A stretch of DNA of 64,000 nucleotides from Agrobacterium pusense (lineage in GTDB: Bacteria > Pseudomonadota > Alphaproteobacteria > Rhizobiales > Rhizobiaceae): contig NZ_FNBB01000002.1 in the NCBI RefSeq assembly GCF_900102105.1, positions 124,001 through 188,000 of the forward strand. The letters are read 5' to 3'. The number at the start of each line of letters is the position of its first letter. The stretch's first letter is position 1. The position numbers and the translations under genes are program-made. Shown one piece after another: positions 55,460 to 64,000 of the stretch. The notes below the pieces were generated by a model, which worked only from the letters and a program-made list of their open reading frames with translations, made no database searches and was not told where the DNA came from.

Positions 55460-56515
55460 TTACCCCCGCCGCAACGCCTCATAGACTTCGCCAAGACTGG
55501 CCGCTTCTTTTTCCAGCGGAAAAGTGCTGCGCACATGCGCAAGTCCGGTACTCGCGTGGACTTTGGCCATGGCGGGATCGGCGAGATAGGTCTTTATCGC
55601 ATCCCTCAGTGATGCATAGTCCCCCGCTTCAACAACCGCCCCGGTCTCGCCCTTGACGATCATTTCCTCGTAGGCACCGGCATTGCTGGCGACGACGGCC
55701 GTTTCCGAGGCCATTGCTTCAAGCGGAGTCAGCCCGAAGCCCTCGTTGCGCGAAGGCGCGACATAGAGCGTCAGCCGCCTGTACCACGGCTTGATGTCAT
55801 CAACTTCACCCTGAAACACGATACGATCTGCGAGGCCGGCGGCCCTGACATCTGCTTCAAGGGTTTCGGCAAAAGCCTTGTGTTCCGCCGTCACGCGGCC
55901 TGAAACCACAGCTGTCCATTGCGGATAGGCGGGCAGAAGTTCGATCATGGCACGCACGAAAAGATCGGTGCCCTTCTGGTGGCGGACCCGCCCGAAGCAG
56001 CCGATCAGATATTGTCCCGGCAAGCCGGTCGCGGCTATCGTGTCCTCAGGACCGGTTGCCGGATGGAAAAGTTCGGTATCCACGCCATGCATGACAACGC
56101 GATGGGGCACTTCAAGAAATGAGCCCGAGCGGATGTTGGTGGCCACCACGGCATCCATCCTGGAGATCAGGAAACGGGTGTAGGCGGAATGCCGCCTCTG
56201 CGCGGCCGAGGTGAAGAGAAGCTTCACCCTCATGCGCAGCACATCACGCATGAAAATTCCCGGCAACATTTCGAGGTTGCGGCGGGCATGCCAGATGCGC
56301 GGACCGCCAAACGGGCCGCCTTGCCAGAGCCGCCACAGGTCGCGGAAACGCACATGCGGCAGATGCGGCGGCAGGCCGGGGCCGATGGTGGCGACCTTCT
56401 GTCCCATCCGGTTCTGCACCGGTATCAGCTGAACGATTGTGGAGGTGACGCCGGAGAGCCTGCGTTTGAAATTCGGCGCAAGCACCTGCACATCTTTCAG
56501 TCTGACGTGGGACAA
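55460..56515 (-). CDS. lpsB: Family 4 glycosyltransferase, LpsB/LpcC-like LPS core mannosyltransferase
   Basis: 351 residues of the GT-B fold. The N-terminus VLAPNFKRRLSGVTSTIVQLIP and the C-terminal acceptor/donor motif PSRNEGFGLTPLEAMASETAVVAS are GT4 hallmarks. The neighbourhood trxB-lsrB / lrp / this gene / greA / carB matches lpsB of Sinorhizobium meliloti, a core transferase important for symbiosis and pathogenesis in rhizobia; lpcC is the Rhizobium leguminosarum homologue. The start is TTG 56515 with GGAAG seven bases upstream, the only plausible site near the conserved N-terminus. A terminator separates it from greA. Confidence 0.87.
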   Translation of the reverse strand: MSHVRLKDVQVLAPNFKRRLSGVTSTIVQLIPVQNRMGQKVATIGPGLPPHLPHVRFRDLWRLWQGGPFGGPRIWHARRNLEMLPGIFMRDVLRMRVKLLFTSAAQRRHSAYTRFLISRMDAVVATNIRSGSFLEVPHRVVMHGVDTELFHPATGPEDTIAATGLPGQYLIGCFGRVRHQKGTDLFVRAMIELLPAYPQWTAVVSGRVTAEHKAFAETLEADVRAAGLADRIVFQGEVDDIKPWYRRLTLYVAPSRNEGFGLTPLEAMASETAVVASNAGAYEEMIVKGETGAVVEAGDYASLRDAIKTYLADPAMAKVHASTGLAHVRSTFPLEKEAASLGEVYEALRRG

Positions 56516-56560
56516 GATGGGCTTCCGTCTTTGCGGCTGGTTCAGGGGAGCAACAGGTCA

Positions 56561-56591
56561 AAAGCAATGCGCCCGCTGGGGGGCGCATTGC
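56561..56591 (-). terminator. Intrinsic terminator of greA
   Basis: Minus strand GCAATGCGCCC / GGGCGCATTGC stem (56564-56591) followed by TTTT. It lies ten bases past the greA stop and 45 bases before the lpsB start. Confidence 0.8.
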
Positions 56592-56600
56592 ATGGGGCAA

Positions 56601-57077
56601 TCAGCCCCACTGAACCGCGAGGATCTCGTAACCCTTGGCGCCGCCAGGCGCGTTGACTTCGATGCTGTCGCCAACTTCCTTGCCGATCAGGGCGCGGGCA
56701 ATCGGCGAAGAGATGGAAATACGGCCGGCCTTTACGTCGGCTTCCTGGTCGCCGACGATCTGATAGGTCTTTTCCTCATCGCTGTCTTCGTCAACCAGCT
56801 TCACGGTGGCGCCGAACTTGATCTTCGAACCCGACATCTTGGAAAGGTCGATGACTTCAGCGCGCGCCGTCAGATCTTCGAGTTCCGTGATGCGGCCCTC
56901 GTTATGGCTCTGCGCTTCCTTGGCAGCATGGTACTCGGCGTTTTCCGAAAGGTCGCCATGGGCGCGCGCTTCCGCAATCGCCTCGATGATGCGGGGGCGT
57001 TCCTCCTGCTGGCGCCAGCGAAGCTCCTCCTGAAGCTTGACGAATCCACCCTGGGTCATCGGTACTTTTTCTACCAT
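56601..57077 (-). CDS. greA: Transcription elongation factor GreA
   Basis: 158 residues, usual length. The N-terminal coiled coil (about 10-75: [33 protein letters not shown]) is the RNA polymerase channel finger, and the C-terminal FKBP-like domain includes [18 protein letters not shown]. It stimulates transcript cleavage to rescue stalled polymerase. GAAGGATAAAAAA precedes ATG 57077. Confidence 0.97.
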   Translation of the reverse strand: MVEKVPMTQGGFVKLQEELRWRQQEERPRIIEAIAEARAHGDLSENAEYHAAKEAQSHNEGRITELEDLTARAEVIDLSKMSGSKIKFGATVKLVDEDSDEEKTYQIVGDQEADVKAGRISISSPIARALIGKEVGDSIEVNAPGGAKGYEILAVQWG

Positions 57078-57261
57078 TTTTTTATCCTTCGCATTCCGGT
57101 CGCTTTACCTGCAGACACAAAAAGAAACAGGTTCCGGAGGGGAACTCCGGAACCATGCCAAAATCATAACTGAGCGGACTATATCAGAAGACGACAGCGA
57201 AATGCCAGCAAATTTGAGGCATCAATATTTCTTCGTCTTTCCAATGACTTGAACATCCTGA

Positions 57262-57292
57262 TTGACAATCTTCAAGAGAACATATAGTGAAC
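57262..57292 (+). promoter_or_regulatory. LexA (SOS) operator within the promoter of the radical SAM-UdgX operon
   Basis: GAAC (57278-57281), 7 bases, GAAC (57289-57292): the alphaproteobacterial LexA box GAAC-N7-GAAC. It overlaps a candidate promoter of TTGACA (57262-57267) and TATAGT (57283-57288, 15-base spacer). Repressor binding would cover the -10. Confidence 0.75.
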
Positions 57293-57298
57293 ATTATT

Positions 57299-58531
57299 AT
57301 GAAGAAGTCAATCAGGCAACGGCTGGCCATTCTCTCTGACGCCGCGAAATACGACGCCTCCTGCGCATCGAGCGGGACGGCGAAACGGAACTCCGCAGCC
57401 TCTGGCGGATTGGGCTCGACAGAAGGGTCTGGCATCTGTCATGCCTATGCGCCGGATGGGCGCTGCATATCGCTCCTGAAAATCCTGCTCACCAATTTCT
57501 GTATCTATGATTGCGCCTATTGCATCAACCGTTCTTCCAGCAATGTGGAACGGGCGCGGTTTACCGCAGAAGAGGTGGTGTGGCTGACGCTCGAATTTTA
57601 CCGGCGCAACTATATCGAAGGGTTGTTCTTGTCCTCGGGTATCATCCGTTCCTCTGATCACACGATGGAGGAGATGGTGCGTGTGGCGCGTGAACTGCGG
57701 GTCACCCATTGCTTTCGTGGTTACATCCACCTCAAATCCATTCCGGAAGCGTCTCCGAAATTGATCGAGGAGGCGGGGCTTTATGCGGATCGGTTGTCGA
57801 TCAACATCGAGTTGCCCACCGATAGCGGCATCGGCCGTTTTGCGCCGGAAAAGCAGCCCGCCAATATTCGCCGCTCTATGGCCGATATTCGCCTGAAGAT
57901 CGAGGAGGCGGGCGAGCCTACCGTCAGAACGCGAAAAACCAAGCGTTTTGCGCCCGCCGGACAGAGCACGCAGATGATCGTGGGCGCCGACGGCGCCGAT
58001 GACAGCACCATTCTTTCCACCAGCGCGCGGCTCTATGGAAGCTATGGTCTGCGGCGCGTCTATTATTCGGCGTTCAGCCCAATTCCGGATTCGTCGAAGA
58101 ACCTGCCACTCATCAAGCCGCCGCTGATGCGCGAACACCGCCTCTATCAGGCGGACTGGCTTTATCGTTTTTACGGTTTCGATATCGGCGAGATAACCGC
58201 TATCGGCGGAAACGGCATGCTGGATCTTGACATCGACCCGAAGCTTGCCTGGGCATTGAAGCATCGCGATCAGTTTCCGGTAAACGTCAATGCGGCGGAT
58301 CGCGAAATGTTGCTGCGTGTACCCGGTTTCGGCACCAAGACGGTTGCCTCGATTCTCTCGTCGCGGAAGTTCCGAAGCCTGCGGCTGGAAGATATCGCCC
58401 GCTTCGGCGTATCTCTCAAAAAGGTGAAGGCCTTTATCGTCGCGGAGGGATGGACACCGGGCAAGCTGATCGAACGGCCGGATCTGCGCGCGATGTTTGC
58501 GCCGCAGCCTGAACAATTGTCGCTGTTGTGA
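57299..58531 (+). CDS. Radical SAM DNA modification/repair protein
   Basis: 410 residues. C68-x3-C72-x2-C75 (NFCIYDCAYC) binds the 4Fe-4S cluster and SAM. The N-terminus KLAIL-like DAAKYDASCASSG is typical of the 'putative DNA modification/repair radical SAM' family. C-terminal helix-hairpin-helix repeats (about 325-352) fit DNA contact. It is coupled to the UdgX gene by one-base overlap (TGATG), and a LexA box precedes it. ATG 57299 is preferred to GTG 57287, which lies inside the LexA box; the message would then be almost leaderless. The reaction is unknown but is surely linked to DNA damage. Confidence 0.88.
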   Translation: MKKSIRQRLAILSDAAKYDASCASSGTAKRNSAASGGLGSTEGSGICHAYAPDGRCISLLKILLTNFCIYDCAYCINRSSSNVERARFTAEEVVWLTLEFYRRNYIEGLFLSSGIIRSSDHTMEEMVRVARELRVTHCFRGYIHLKSIPEASPKLIEEAGLYADRLSINIELPTDSGIGRFAPEKQPANIRRSMADIRLKIEEAGEPTVRTRKTKRFAPAGQSTQMIVGADGADDSTILSTSARLYGSYGLRRVYYSAFSPIPDSSKNLPLIKPPLMREHRLYQADWLYRFYGFDIGEITAIGGNGMLDLDIDPKLAWALKHRDQFPVNVNAADREMLLRVPGFGTKTVASILSSRKFRSLRLEDIARFGVSLKKVKAFIVAEGWTPGKLIERPDLRAMFAPQPEQLSLL

Positions 58532-59973
58532 TGTATGGCCCGGTGCTGGAGGGGCGGGGGGATTTCACCGAGTGGCGCGATGCTGCGCGCGCGGCGCTTG
58601 CGGCCAATATACCGCCGGAGAAGATCGACTGGCGGCTGCAGGATGACGGGTTTGGGCTTCTCGACTTTTCCGGTGCGCCATTGCCAACGGAGGGCGGCGC
58701 CCCGGTTCCCGTACCTGCCGCATTTGTCGCACTGGCGCAGGCCGTCATCTGCCACAGCGATCCCGGCCGTTTCGCGCTGCTCTACAGGCTATTGTGGCGG
58801 CTGAAACGGGATCGGGCCCTGCTGCAGTTCAAGTCCGATCCGGATGTTTCCGATGTGCGGCTGCTCGAAAAGTCTGTCCGTCGCGATTATCACAAGATGA
58901 CGGCCTTCGTGCGTTTCAAGGAGCTGCCATTGCCCCAAGGGCAGGGCGGGCGACGGCGGTTCGTGGCGTGGTTCGAACCGGACCACTTCATCATCGAACG
59001 TACGGCTCCGTTTTTTCAACGTCGCTTCACCGACATGGACTGGTTGATTGTCTCGCCGAAGGGCAGCGCCCGATGGGACGGAAACCTGCTGCAGACATCA
59101 CGGGAGGCTGCCGCCAAGCCTGATCTCAAGGATGAAACGGACGATCTCTGGCGGACCTATTACGCCAATATTTTCAACCCGGCCCGCTTGAAGATCAAGG
59201 CCATGACAGCGGAGATGCCGAAGAAATACTGGAAGAATCTGCCGGAAGCCGAGCTCATCCCTGACCTGATTCTGGGCGCGGAGGCGCGGGTGCTGGAGAT
59301 GGCGGCGAAGGAGGCGAGCCAACCGAAGCCGTTTCACCATCGCCTCCAGGCAGCGGCTTCCGCACGGGAAGAGCAGTCAACTTTGCCGGATGGCACGCTT
59401 GCTTCGCTGGCGCATGAAGCGCTCCACTGCACACGGTGTGCCCTGCATTGCAAGGCGACGCAGACCGTTTTGGGTGACGGGCCGGAAAACGCGAAGATCA
59501 TGGTCGTCGGCGAGCAGCCGGGCGATCACGAGGATCTGGCCGGAAAACCTTTTGTCGGCCCCGCTGGCCAGCTGTTCGACAGGACGCTCAGAGAGATCGG
59601 TGTGGACCGCGGCGGGCTTTACGTTACCAATGCCGTGAAACACTTCAAATACGAAACGCGCGGCAAACGGCGCATCCACCAGCGGCCGAATGCGGGGGAA
59701 GTGGAGCAATGCCGCTGGTGGCTCAACCAGGAAATCGCGCTTGTTCAGCCGAAGCTGATCGTTGCGATGGGTGCAACGGCGCTATATGCGCTGACCGGCG
59801 GCAAAGAAAAGGTCTCGGAGATTCGCGGCCGTCCCCTGCCAATGCAAGAAGGGCGGACGCTTTTTGTCACCGTGCACCCATCCTACCTGCTTCGCCTCCC
59901 TGATGAGCAGGCTAAAGAGATGGAAATCAAGAAATTCAAACAGGACATGCTTTATGTAAGAAATTTTGAATAG
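58531..59973 (+). CDS. udgX: UdgX-type uracil-DNA glycosylase fused to an N-terminal DUF4130-like domain
   Basis: 480 residues. The N-terminal half (about 1-250) is a conserved domain found in 'probable DNA metabolism' proteins, joined to a family-4-like uracil glycosylase (about 285-475). Key features are an HCTRCALHC iron-sulfur cysteine cluster, GEQPGDHED (327-335), the KRRIH loop (379-383) specific to UdgX, and VTVHPSYLL. UdgX forms a covalent His-mediated complex with uracil in DNA. ATG 58531 overlaps the radical SAM stop; GTG 58528 is an alternative. Part of a LexA-controlled operon. Confidence 0.92.
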   Translation: MYGPVLEGRGDFTEWRDAARAALAANIPPEKIDWRLQDDGFGLLDFSGAPLPTEGGAPVPVPAAFVALAQAVICHSDPGRFALLYRLLWRLKRDRALLQFKSDPDVSDVRLLEKSVRRDYHKMTAFVRFKELPLPQGQGGRRRFVAWFEPDHFIIERTAPFFQRRFTDMDWLIVSPKGSARWDGNLLQTSREAAAKPDLKDETDDLWRTYYANIFNPARLKIKAMTAEMPKKYWKNLPEAELIPDLILGAEARVLEMAAKEASQPKPFHHRLQAAASAREEQSTLPDGTLASLAHEALHCTRCALHCKATQTVLGDGPENAKIMVVGEQPGDHEDLAGKPFVGPAGQLFDRTLREIGVDRGGLYVTNAVKHFKYETRGKRRIHQRPNAGEVEQCRWWLNQEIALVQPKLIVAMGATALYALTGGKEKVSEIRGRPLPMQEGRTLFVTVHPSYLLRLPDEQAKEMEIKKFKQDMLYVRNFE

Positions 59974-60109
59974 TCTTTTCTAAGTATATATTTTATCGAT
60001 TATCAACTTGGCGTTGTTATGCTTTACGCATCGTTAGTTTTTCGTTTTAATTGAAATTTATTCGAGTCATTTTATATGTCTCATCAAAATATTTATAGAC
60101 GGGCGTATT

Positions 60110-61249
60110 ATGCTTGGTGAACTTGACCTTGCAACAGTCATACTAATGCAAAAATGCTCCTACATCGTGGGGCTAATGAGTTTTATTTATTTGATGCTGA
60201 CCAATCGCGGCCTGCGCGGTCCTGTCACTCTTGCCGCGGGCTTTGCGGCAATGGCCGCCGGCTCAACGCTTGCCGGATATGGCGAGTGGAAGATATTGTC
60301 GCCGGCCTTGTGGCGGTTGGGCAGTATCGTATTCGGTATTGCAGGTTATGCGCTTATCTGGCTTGGTCTGAAAACGTTGAGCGACGGCCGTTTTGTATCG
60401 CAGAAAACTCTGCTTGGGACTTGTCTTGTCGTGGTTCTCGGGATTGTCATCGCGTATGAGGTGGCGGAGAACAATGCGTTGCGCGCTGCGCTGTTCAATG
60501 GCTGTGCGGCGCTTGCCTATCTCGGCGCGGCCGCGGTGCTGTTTAGCGGCTGGCGCAAGGAGCCGCTTCTTTCCCGCATCGCGCTGGGCGCGATCACCAC
60601 CGTCTCGGGGCTGATTTCACTTCTGGTGGTAAAGGGGGTGCTTTCACCCTCTCTCGCCTCCATCAACATCGTCAATGCGTTCTTCCTCATCATTATGCTC
60701 AACTTTGCGATTGCCCTGTTCGTGATGGTGCTGGTGGCCGAACGCTCGGAGCGGAAACTGTTGATCCTTGCCAATACGGATCCGCTGACAGGCGTGAAGA
60801 ACAGGCGCTTCTTCTTCCAGACGATGCCCACAAGGCCTGATCCCACCGATGCGACAATGCTGCTCGATATCGATCACTTTAAATCGATCAACGACCGCTT
60901 CGGCCATTCCGTCGGTGACAGCGTCCTGCAGGAAGTGGCAAAGCGGATCGGCGGCAGTATTCGCAGTGGCGACGTGCTGGCCCGTTATGGCGGCGAGGAA
61001 TTCATCATCTTCCTGCCCGGCGCAGGAAGCCAAAAGGCGTCAATGATAGGCGAGCGCATTCGCAACGCGGTTGCTTTGAAAGAGGTGGACTGCGGCGGGC
61101 TGCGTGTCGGTGTGACAATCAGCATCGGCATTGCGACAAGCGGCGAGATAGACTGTGATCTCCAGACGCTGGCCGACATGGCCGACCGCGCGCTTTACCG
61201 CGCCAAGAGCGAAGGCCGCAACTGCGTACGGGAAGCACTGGCGGCTTAA
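60110..61249 (+). CDS. Membrane GGDEF diguanylate cyclase
   Basis: 379 residues. About six hydrophobic helices (residues 10-205) form an unfamiliar sensor, followed by GGDEF (about 220-375). The motif is YGGEEF with DIDHFKSINDRFGHSVGD and an intact inhibitory site RSGD five residues before it, so it should be an active, product-inhibited c-di-GMP synthase. No EAL domain. The upstream 136 bases are AT-rich, perhaps promoter sequence. It follows the udgX operon on the same strand. Confidence 0.92.
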   Translation: MLGELDLATVILMQKCSYIVGLMSFIYLMLTNRGLRGPVTLAAGFAAMAAGSTLAGYGEWKILSPALWRLGSIVFGIAGYALIWLGLKTLSDGRFVSQKTLLGTCLVVVLGIVIAYEVAENNALRAALFNGCAALAYLGAAAVLFSGWRKEPLLSRIALGAITTVSGLISLLVVKGVLSPSLASINIVNAFFLIIMLNFAIALFVMVLVAERSERKLLILANTDPLTGVKNRRFFFQTMPTRPDPTDATMLLDIDHFKSINDRFGHSVGDSVLQEVAKRIGGSIRSGDVLARYGGEEFIIFLPGAGSQKASMIGERIRNAVALKEVDCGGLRVGVTISIGIATSGEIDCDLQTLADMADRALYRAKSEGRNCVREALAA

Positions 61250-61267
61250 AGCCTGCCGTTTCAGATG

Positions 61268-61471
61268 CTATTCGCTCTCGTTCGATTTGTGGCCCAGGTC
61301 ATGGCCTACCTCTCGCTCACGCTGCCTGAGGGCTTCTTTCAGAAGAATTTCGATCTGCGCGTTAATGCTGCGCAGCTCGTCGCTCGCAGTCTGGCGGACA
61401 GCGTTCAAAATCACCGGTTCGATGCGCAGTGGGAAAGCTACACGCATCGGGCCGGGCGGTCGTCCAGTCAT
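61268..61471 (-). CDS. Arc-type ribbon-helix-helix small DNA-binding protein
   Basis: 67 residues. FPLRIEPVILNAVRQTASDELRSINAQIEILLKEALRQRERE fits the Arc/MetJ ribbon-helix-helix fold (RSINAQIE helix). No toxin gene is adjacent. GGAG eight bases ahead supports ATG 61471. The gene is short and opposite in strand to the GGDEF gene, ending 18 bases from its stop. It could autoregulate or control an unlinked target. Confidence 0.75.
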   Translation of the reverse strand: MTGRPPGPMRVAFPLRIEPVILNAVRQTASDELRSINAQIEILLKEALRQREREVGHDLGHKSNESE

Positions 61472-61617
61472 GCTTTTACTCCAGATGCGGGTTCAGGAAC
61501 TGGGTGATCGGCGATGGCGGAGAATTCTCGGGACAGGGAAAAATCGTCATCGGCCTGCGGGTGGAAATGATGTTTTTTTGATACCGGCGTTGGATTGCAG
61601 GTGTATTACGCAATGAG

Positions 61618-61648
61618 AAACGCCGCCAACCTGGTGGTTCGCGGCGTT
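61618..61648 (-). terminator. Weak hairpin terminator after carB
   Basis: On the minus strand AACGCCGC / GCGGCGTT (61641-61648 with 61619-61626) with an inner AACC/GGTT pair, followed by TTTC. It is about 33 bases past the carB stop. Confidence 0.55.
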
Positions 61649-61680
61649 CATTCAGTTCGTCAGGCTTTCTTGCTGATCTC

Positions 61681-64000
61681 TTAGTTGAAGTAGCTCTGCA
61701 GCGGCTTCACTTCCAGATTGCCGGCCTTCAGCGCCTTGATGGCGAGGGCGGCTGCTTCGGCACCTGCCATCGTCGTGTAATAGGGCACCTTCTGCATCAA
61801 CGTTGCGCGGCGCAGCGACTTCGAGTCGGAAATCGCCTTGTTGCTGTCGGTGGTGTTGATGACGAGCTGGACCTGACGGTTGCGGATTGCGTCCTCGATA
61901 TGCGGACGGCCTTCCTGCACCTTGTTGATCTTTTCGGCGTTGATGCCTTTTTCGGCAAGGAAACGCTGGGTGCCGCCGGTGGCCAGCACTCTGAAGCCGC
62001 TTTCCACGAGAATGCGGATGGCGGGCAGAACGCCTTCCTTGTCCTCATCACGGACCGAGACGAAGACCGCGCCGGAGCGCGGCAGGTCGACACCGGCGCC
62101 GAGCTGGCTCTTGGCGAAGGCGAGCGCGAAATCAGTGTCGAGGCCGATGACTTCGCCGGTCGAGCGCATTTCCGGTCCGAGCAGAATGTCGACGCCGGGG
62201 AAGCGCGCGAAGGGGAAGACGGCTTCCTTGACGGCAATGTGCGTGAGGTTACGCGGATCAGGCTTCTCGCCGTAAGCGGCAATCGCCGGATCGAGCTTCT
62301 CGCCGGCCATGACGCGGGCGGCGATCTTGGCGATCGGCGCGCCGATGGTCTTGGCGACGAAAGGCACGGTACGCGAGGCGCGCGGGTTGACTTCGAGAAC
62401 GTAGATCGTGCCGTCCTTGATGGCGTATTGAACGTTCATCAGGCCGCCGACCTTGAGCGCCTTGGCAAGCGCCGTCGTCTGGCGCTCCAGTTCGTCGAGC
62501 GTTTCCTTGCTGAGCGAACGCGAAGGCAGCGAGCAGGCCGAGTCGCCCGAGTGGATGCCAGCCTCTTCTATGTGCTCCATGATGCCGGATACGAAGACGT
62601 TTTCGCCATCGCACAGCGCGTCGACGTCCACTTCAACGGCGTTGGTCAGGTAGCTGTCGAACAGAAGCGGGTTCTTGCCGAGCAGGGTGTTGATCTGGCC
62701 GGTCTTGTCGTTCGGGTAACGCTGCTTGATGTCCTCGGGTACGAGACCCGGAACCGTGTCGAGCAGGTAGGTCTGGAGCTGGCCTTCCGAATGGATGATC
62801 TGCATGGCGCGGCCACCCAGAACGTAGGACGGGCGAACCACCAGCGGGAAGCCGATTTCAGAAGCGACAAGGCGGGCCTGCTCGACCGAATAGGCGATGC
62901 CATTGTTCGGTTGGGCCAGATCGAGCTTCATCAAGAGCTTCTGGAAGCGGTCGCGGTCTTCGGCAAGGTCGATCATGTCAGGCGCGGTGCCGAGGATCGG
63001 GATACCGTTCTTTTCCAGCGCTTCTGCAAGCTTCAGCGGCGTCTGGCCACCGAACTGCACGATGACGCCAACGAGTTCACCCTTTTCCTGTTCGGCGCGC
63101 ATGATCTCGATCACGTCTTCGGCCGTCAGCGGCTCGAAATAGAGGCGGTCGGAAGTGTCGTAGTCGGTGGACACCGTTTCCGGATTGCAGTTGATCATGA
63201 TCGCTTCAAAGCCGGCATCCTTCAGCGCGAAGGCGGCGTGGCAGCAGCAATAATCGAACTCGATGCCCTGGCCGATACGGTTCGGGCCGCCGCCGAGGAT
63301 GACGACCTTCTTGCGGTCGGAGACCTGCGCTTCAGAGCGGGCGGCGCCGACGAAGGGCATTTCATAGGTCGAATACATGTAGGCAGTCGGCGAGGCGAAT
63401 TCGGCGGCGCAGGTGTCGATGCGCTTGAAGACCGGGCGGACGTTCAGGCTGTTGCGCAGTTCGGCCACTTCCTTCGGACGCTTGGAGGTCAGGCTGGCGA
63501 GGCGGGCATCGGAGAAGCCCATGGCCTTCAGCATGCGCAGGTTTTCGGCGTCCTGTGGCAGGCCGTGCTCGCGGATGCGGGCTTCCGTATCGACGATGGC
63601 CTTGAACTGGGCGATGAACCAGGGGTCGATCTTCGAGTTCTCGTGGACTTCCTCTTCGGTCATGCCCATGCGCAGCGCCTGGGCGACCATGCGCAGGCGA
63701 TCCGGCGTCGGCGTGCCGATAGCGGCGCGGATCGCGTTCTTGGAGCCTTCGCCCTCTTCGTAACCGGGAATTTCGATTTCATCGAGACCGGTGAGGCCGG
63801 TTTCGAGACCGCGCAGCGCCTTCTGCAGGGATTCCGCAAAGGTACGGCCGATGGCCATGACTTCACCGACCGACTTCATCGCGGTGGTGAGGATCGGCGA
63901 CGCGCCCGGGAACTTCTCGAAGGCAAAACGCGGGATCTTGGTGACGACGTAGTCAATCGAGGGTTCGAACGATGCTGGGGTGGCGCCGCCGGTGATGTCG
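61681..64000 (-). CDS. carB: Carbamoyl-phosphate synthase large subunit (C-terminal part; runs off window)
   Basis: About 772 residues, roughly the last two thirds of the usual ~1160-residue protein. The frame continues upstream past 64000, so the true start lies outside. ATP-grasp motifs are visible ([36 protein letters not shown]), and the C-terminal MGS-like regulatory domain begins near the end with [23 protein letters not shown]. It makes carbamoyl phosphate for pyrimidine and arginine synthesis with CarA. No break or unusual residue seen. Confidence 0.96.
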   Translation of the reverse strand, partial: DITGGATPASFEPSIDYVVTKIPRFAFEKFPGASPILTTAMKSVGEVMAIGRTFAESLQKALRGLETGLTGLDEIEIPGYEEGEGSKNAIRAAIGTPTPDRLRMVAQALRMGMTEEEVHENSKIDPWFIAQFKAIVDTEARIREHGLPQDAENLRMLKAMGFSDARLASLTSKRPKEVAELRNSLNVRPVFKRIDTCAAEFASPTAYMYSTYEMPFVGAARSEAQVSDRKKVVILGGGPNRIGQGIEFDYCCCHAAFALKDAGFEAIMINCNPETVSTDYDTSDRLYFEPLTAEDVIEIMRAEQEKGELVGVIVQFGGQTPLKLAEALEKNGIPILGTAPDMIDLAEDRDRFQKLLMKLDLAQPNNGIAYSVEQARLVASEIGFPLVVRPSYVLGGRAMQIIHSEGQLQTYLLDTVPGLVPEDIKQRYPNDKTGQINTLLGKNPLLFDSYLTNAVEVDVDALCDGENVFVSGIMEHIEEAGIHSGDSACSLPSRSLSKETLDELERQTTALAKALKVGGLMNVQYAIKDGTIYVLEVNPRASRTVPFVAKTIGAPIAKIAARVMAGEKLDPAIAAYGEKPDPRNLTHIAVKEAVFPFARFPGVDILLGPEMRSTGEVIGLDTDFALAFAKSQLGAGVDLPRSGAVFVSVRDEDKEGVLPAIRILVESGFRVLATGGTQRFLAEKGINAEKINKVQEGRPHIEDAIRNRQVQLVINTTDSNKAISDSKSLRRATLMQKVPYYTTMAGAEAAALAIKALKAGNLEVKPLQSYFN

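Noticed and set aside
57287..57298. GTG 57287 as start of the radical SAM gene
   Set aside because: It lies inside the LexA box and -10 region, so it would not be in the transcript; ATG 57299 is used.
59996..60015. Possible FNR/FixK box (TTATC-GATT-ATCAA) before the GGDEF gene
   Set aside because: Only one half matches TTGAT-N4-ATCAA; three mismatches in the other half make it unconvincing.

Overview
The window looks like about 64 kb of the circular chromosome of an Agrobacterium (Rhizobiaceae, Alphaproteobacteria). Supporting signs are the gene order thioredoxin reductase / LsrB(VtlR)-type LysR / Lrp / LpsB-like glycosyltransferase / greA / carB, a tandem pair of AbcR-type small RNAs beside the LysR gene, a RIME-like rhizobial intergenic repeat, an alphaproteobacterial LexA box (GAAC-N7-GAAC), and an EcfG-type promoter (GGAAC-N16-CGTT). 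Almost all of it is dense housekeeping sequence. I see no phage, insertion sequence, CRISPR array, tRNA or rRNA.

Layout. 0.3-8.5 kb: two tandem paralogous ABC exporters, preceded by a well-formed leader-peptide ORF, then a convergent EEP phosphohydrolase, then the cytochrome bc1 operon (Rieske, cytochrome b, cytochrome c1). 8.6-17.4 kb: apt, a MaoC pair, ychF, an orphan ClpS, a GNAT gene, pth and rplY. A solute-binding protein plus a membrane GGDEF-EAL protein lie between pth and rplY. 17.7-25 kb: an MHYT-GGDEF-EAL protein, a Fis-type regulator lacking an AAA+ domain beside an aldehyde dehydrogenase, and a chemoreceptor. 25.1-28.6 kb: a four-gene overlapping operon that looks like envelope-glycolipid modification (DPM-like GT2, LpxB-N small protein, ArnT-like GT39, PAP2 phosphatase). 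28.8-37.5 kb: prs, a lipoprotein, M24 peptidase-like, pgeF, a MidA/NDUFAF7-like methyltransferase, lgt, ubiK, ybjN-like, proC and csaA-like genes. 37.5-47.6 kb: a MarR / response regulator / histidine kinase operon resembling petP-petR, a secreted SH3 protein under an EcfG promoter, an MBL hydrolase, cold-shock protein, EamA transporter, EAL protein, aspartate aminotransferase and a Ca/H antiporter. 47.8-57.1 kb: a LysR/epimerase pair, an OYE-type ene reductase with an ArsR repressor, AbcR1/AbcR2, lsrB-trxB, lrp, lpsB-like and greA. 57.3-64 kb: a LexA-controlled radical SAM + UdgX operon, a GGDEF protein, an Arc-like small protein, and the 3' two thirds of carB.

The parts most worth a second look are the SOS-regulated, apparently near-leaderless radical SAM-UdgX operon; the leader peptide ahead of the ABC exporters; the duplicated AbcR promoters with helical-phase repeats; the solute-binding-protein/c-di-GMP enzyme pair; and the four-gene glycolipid cluster. 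Long open frames opposite genes were treated as codon-bias shadows. Starts were moved to the best-supported ATG/GTG where the longest frame was clearly over-extended.
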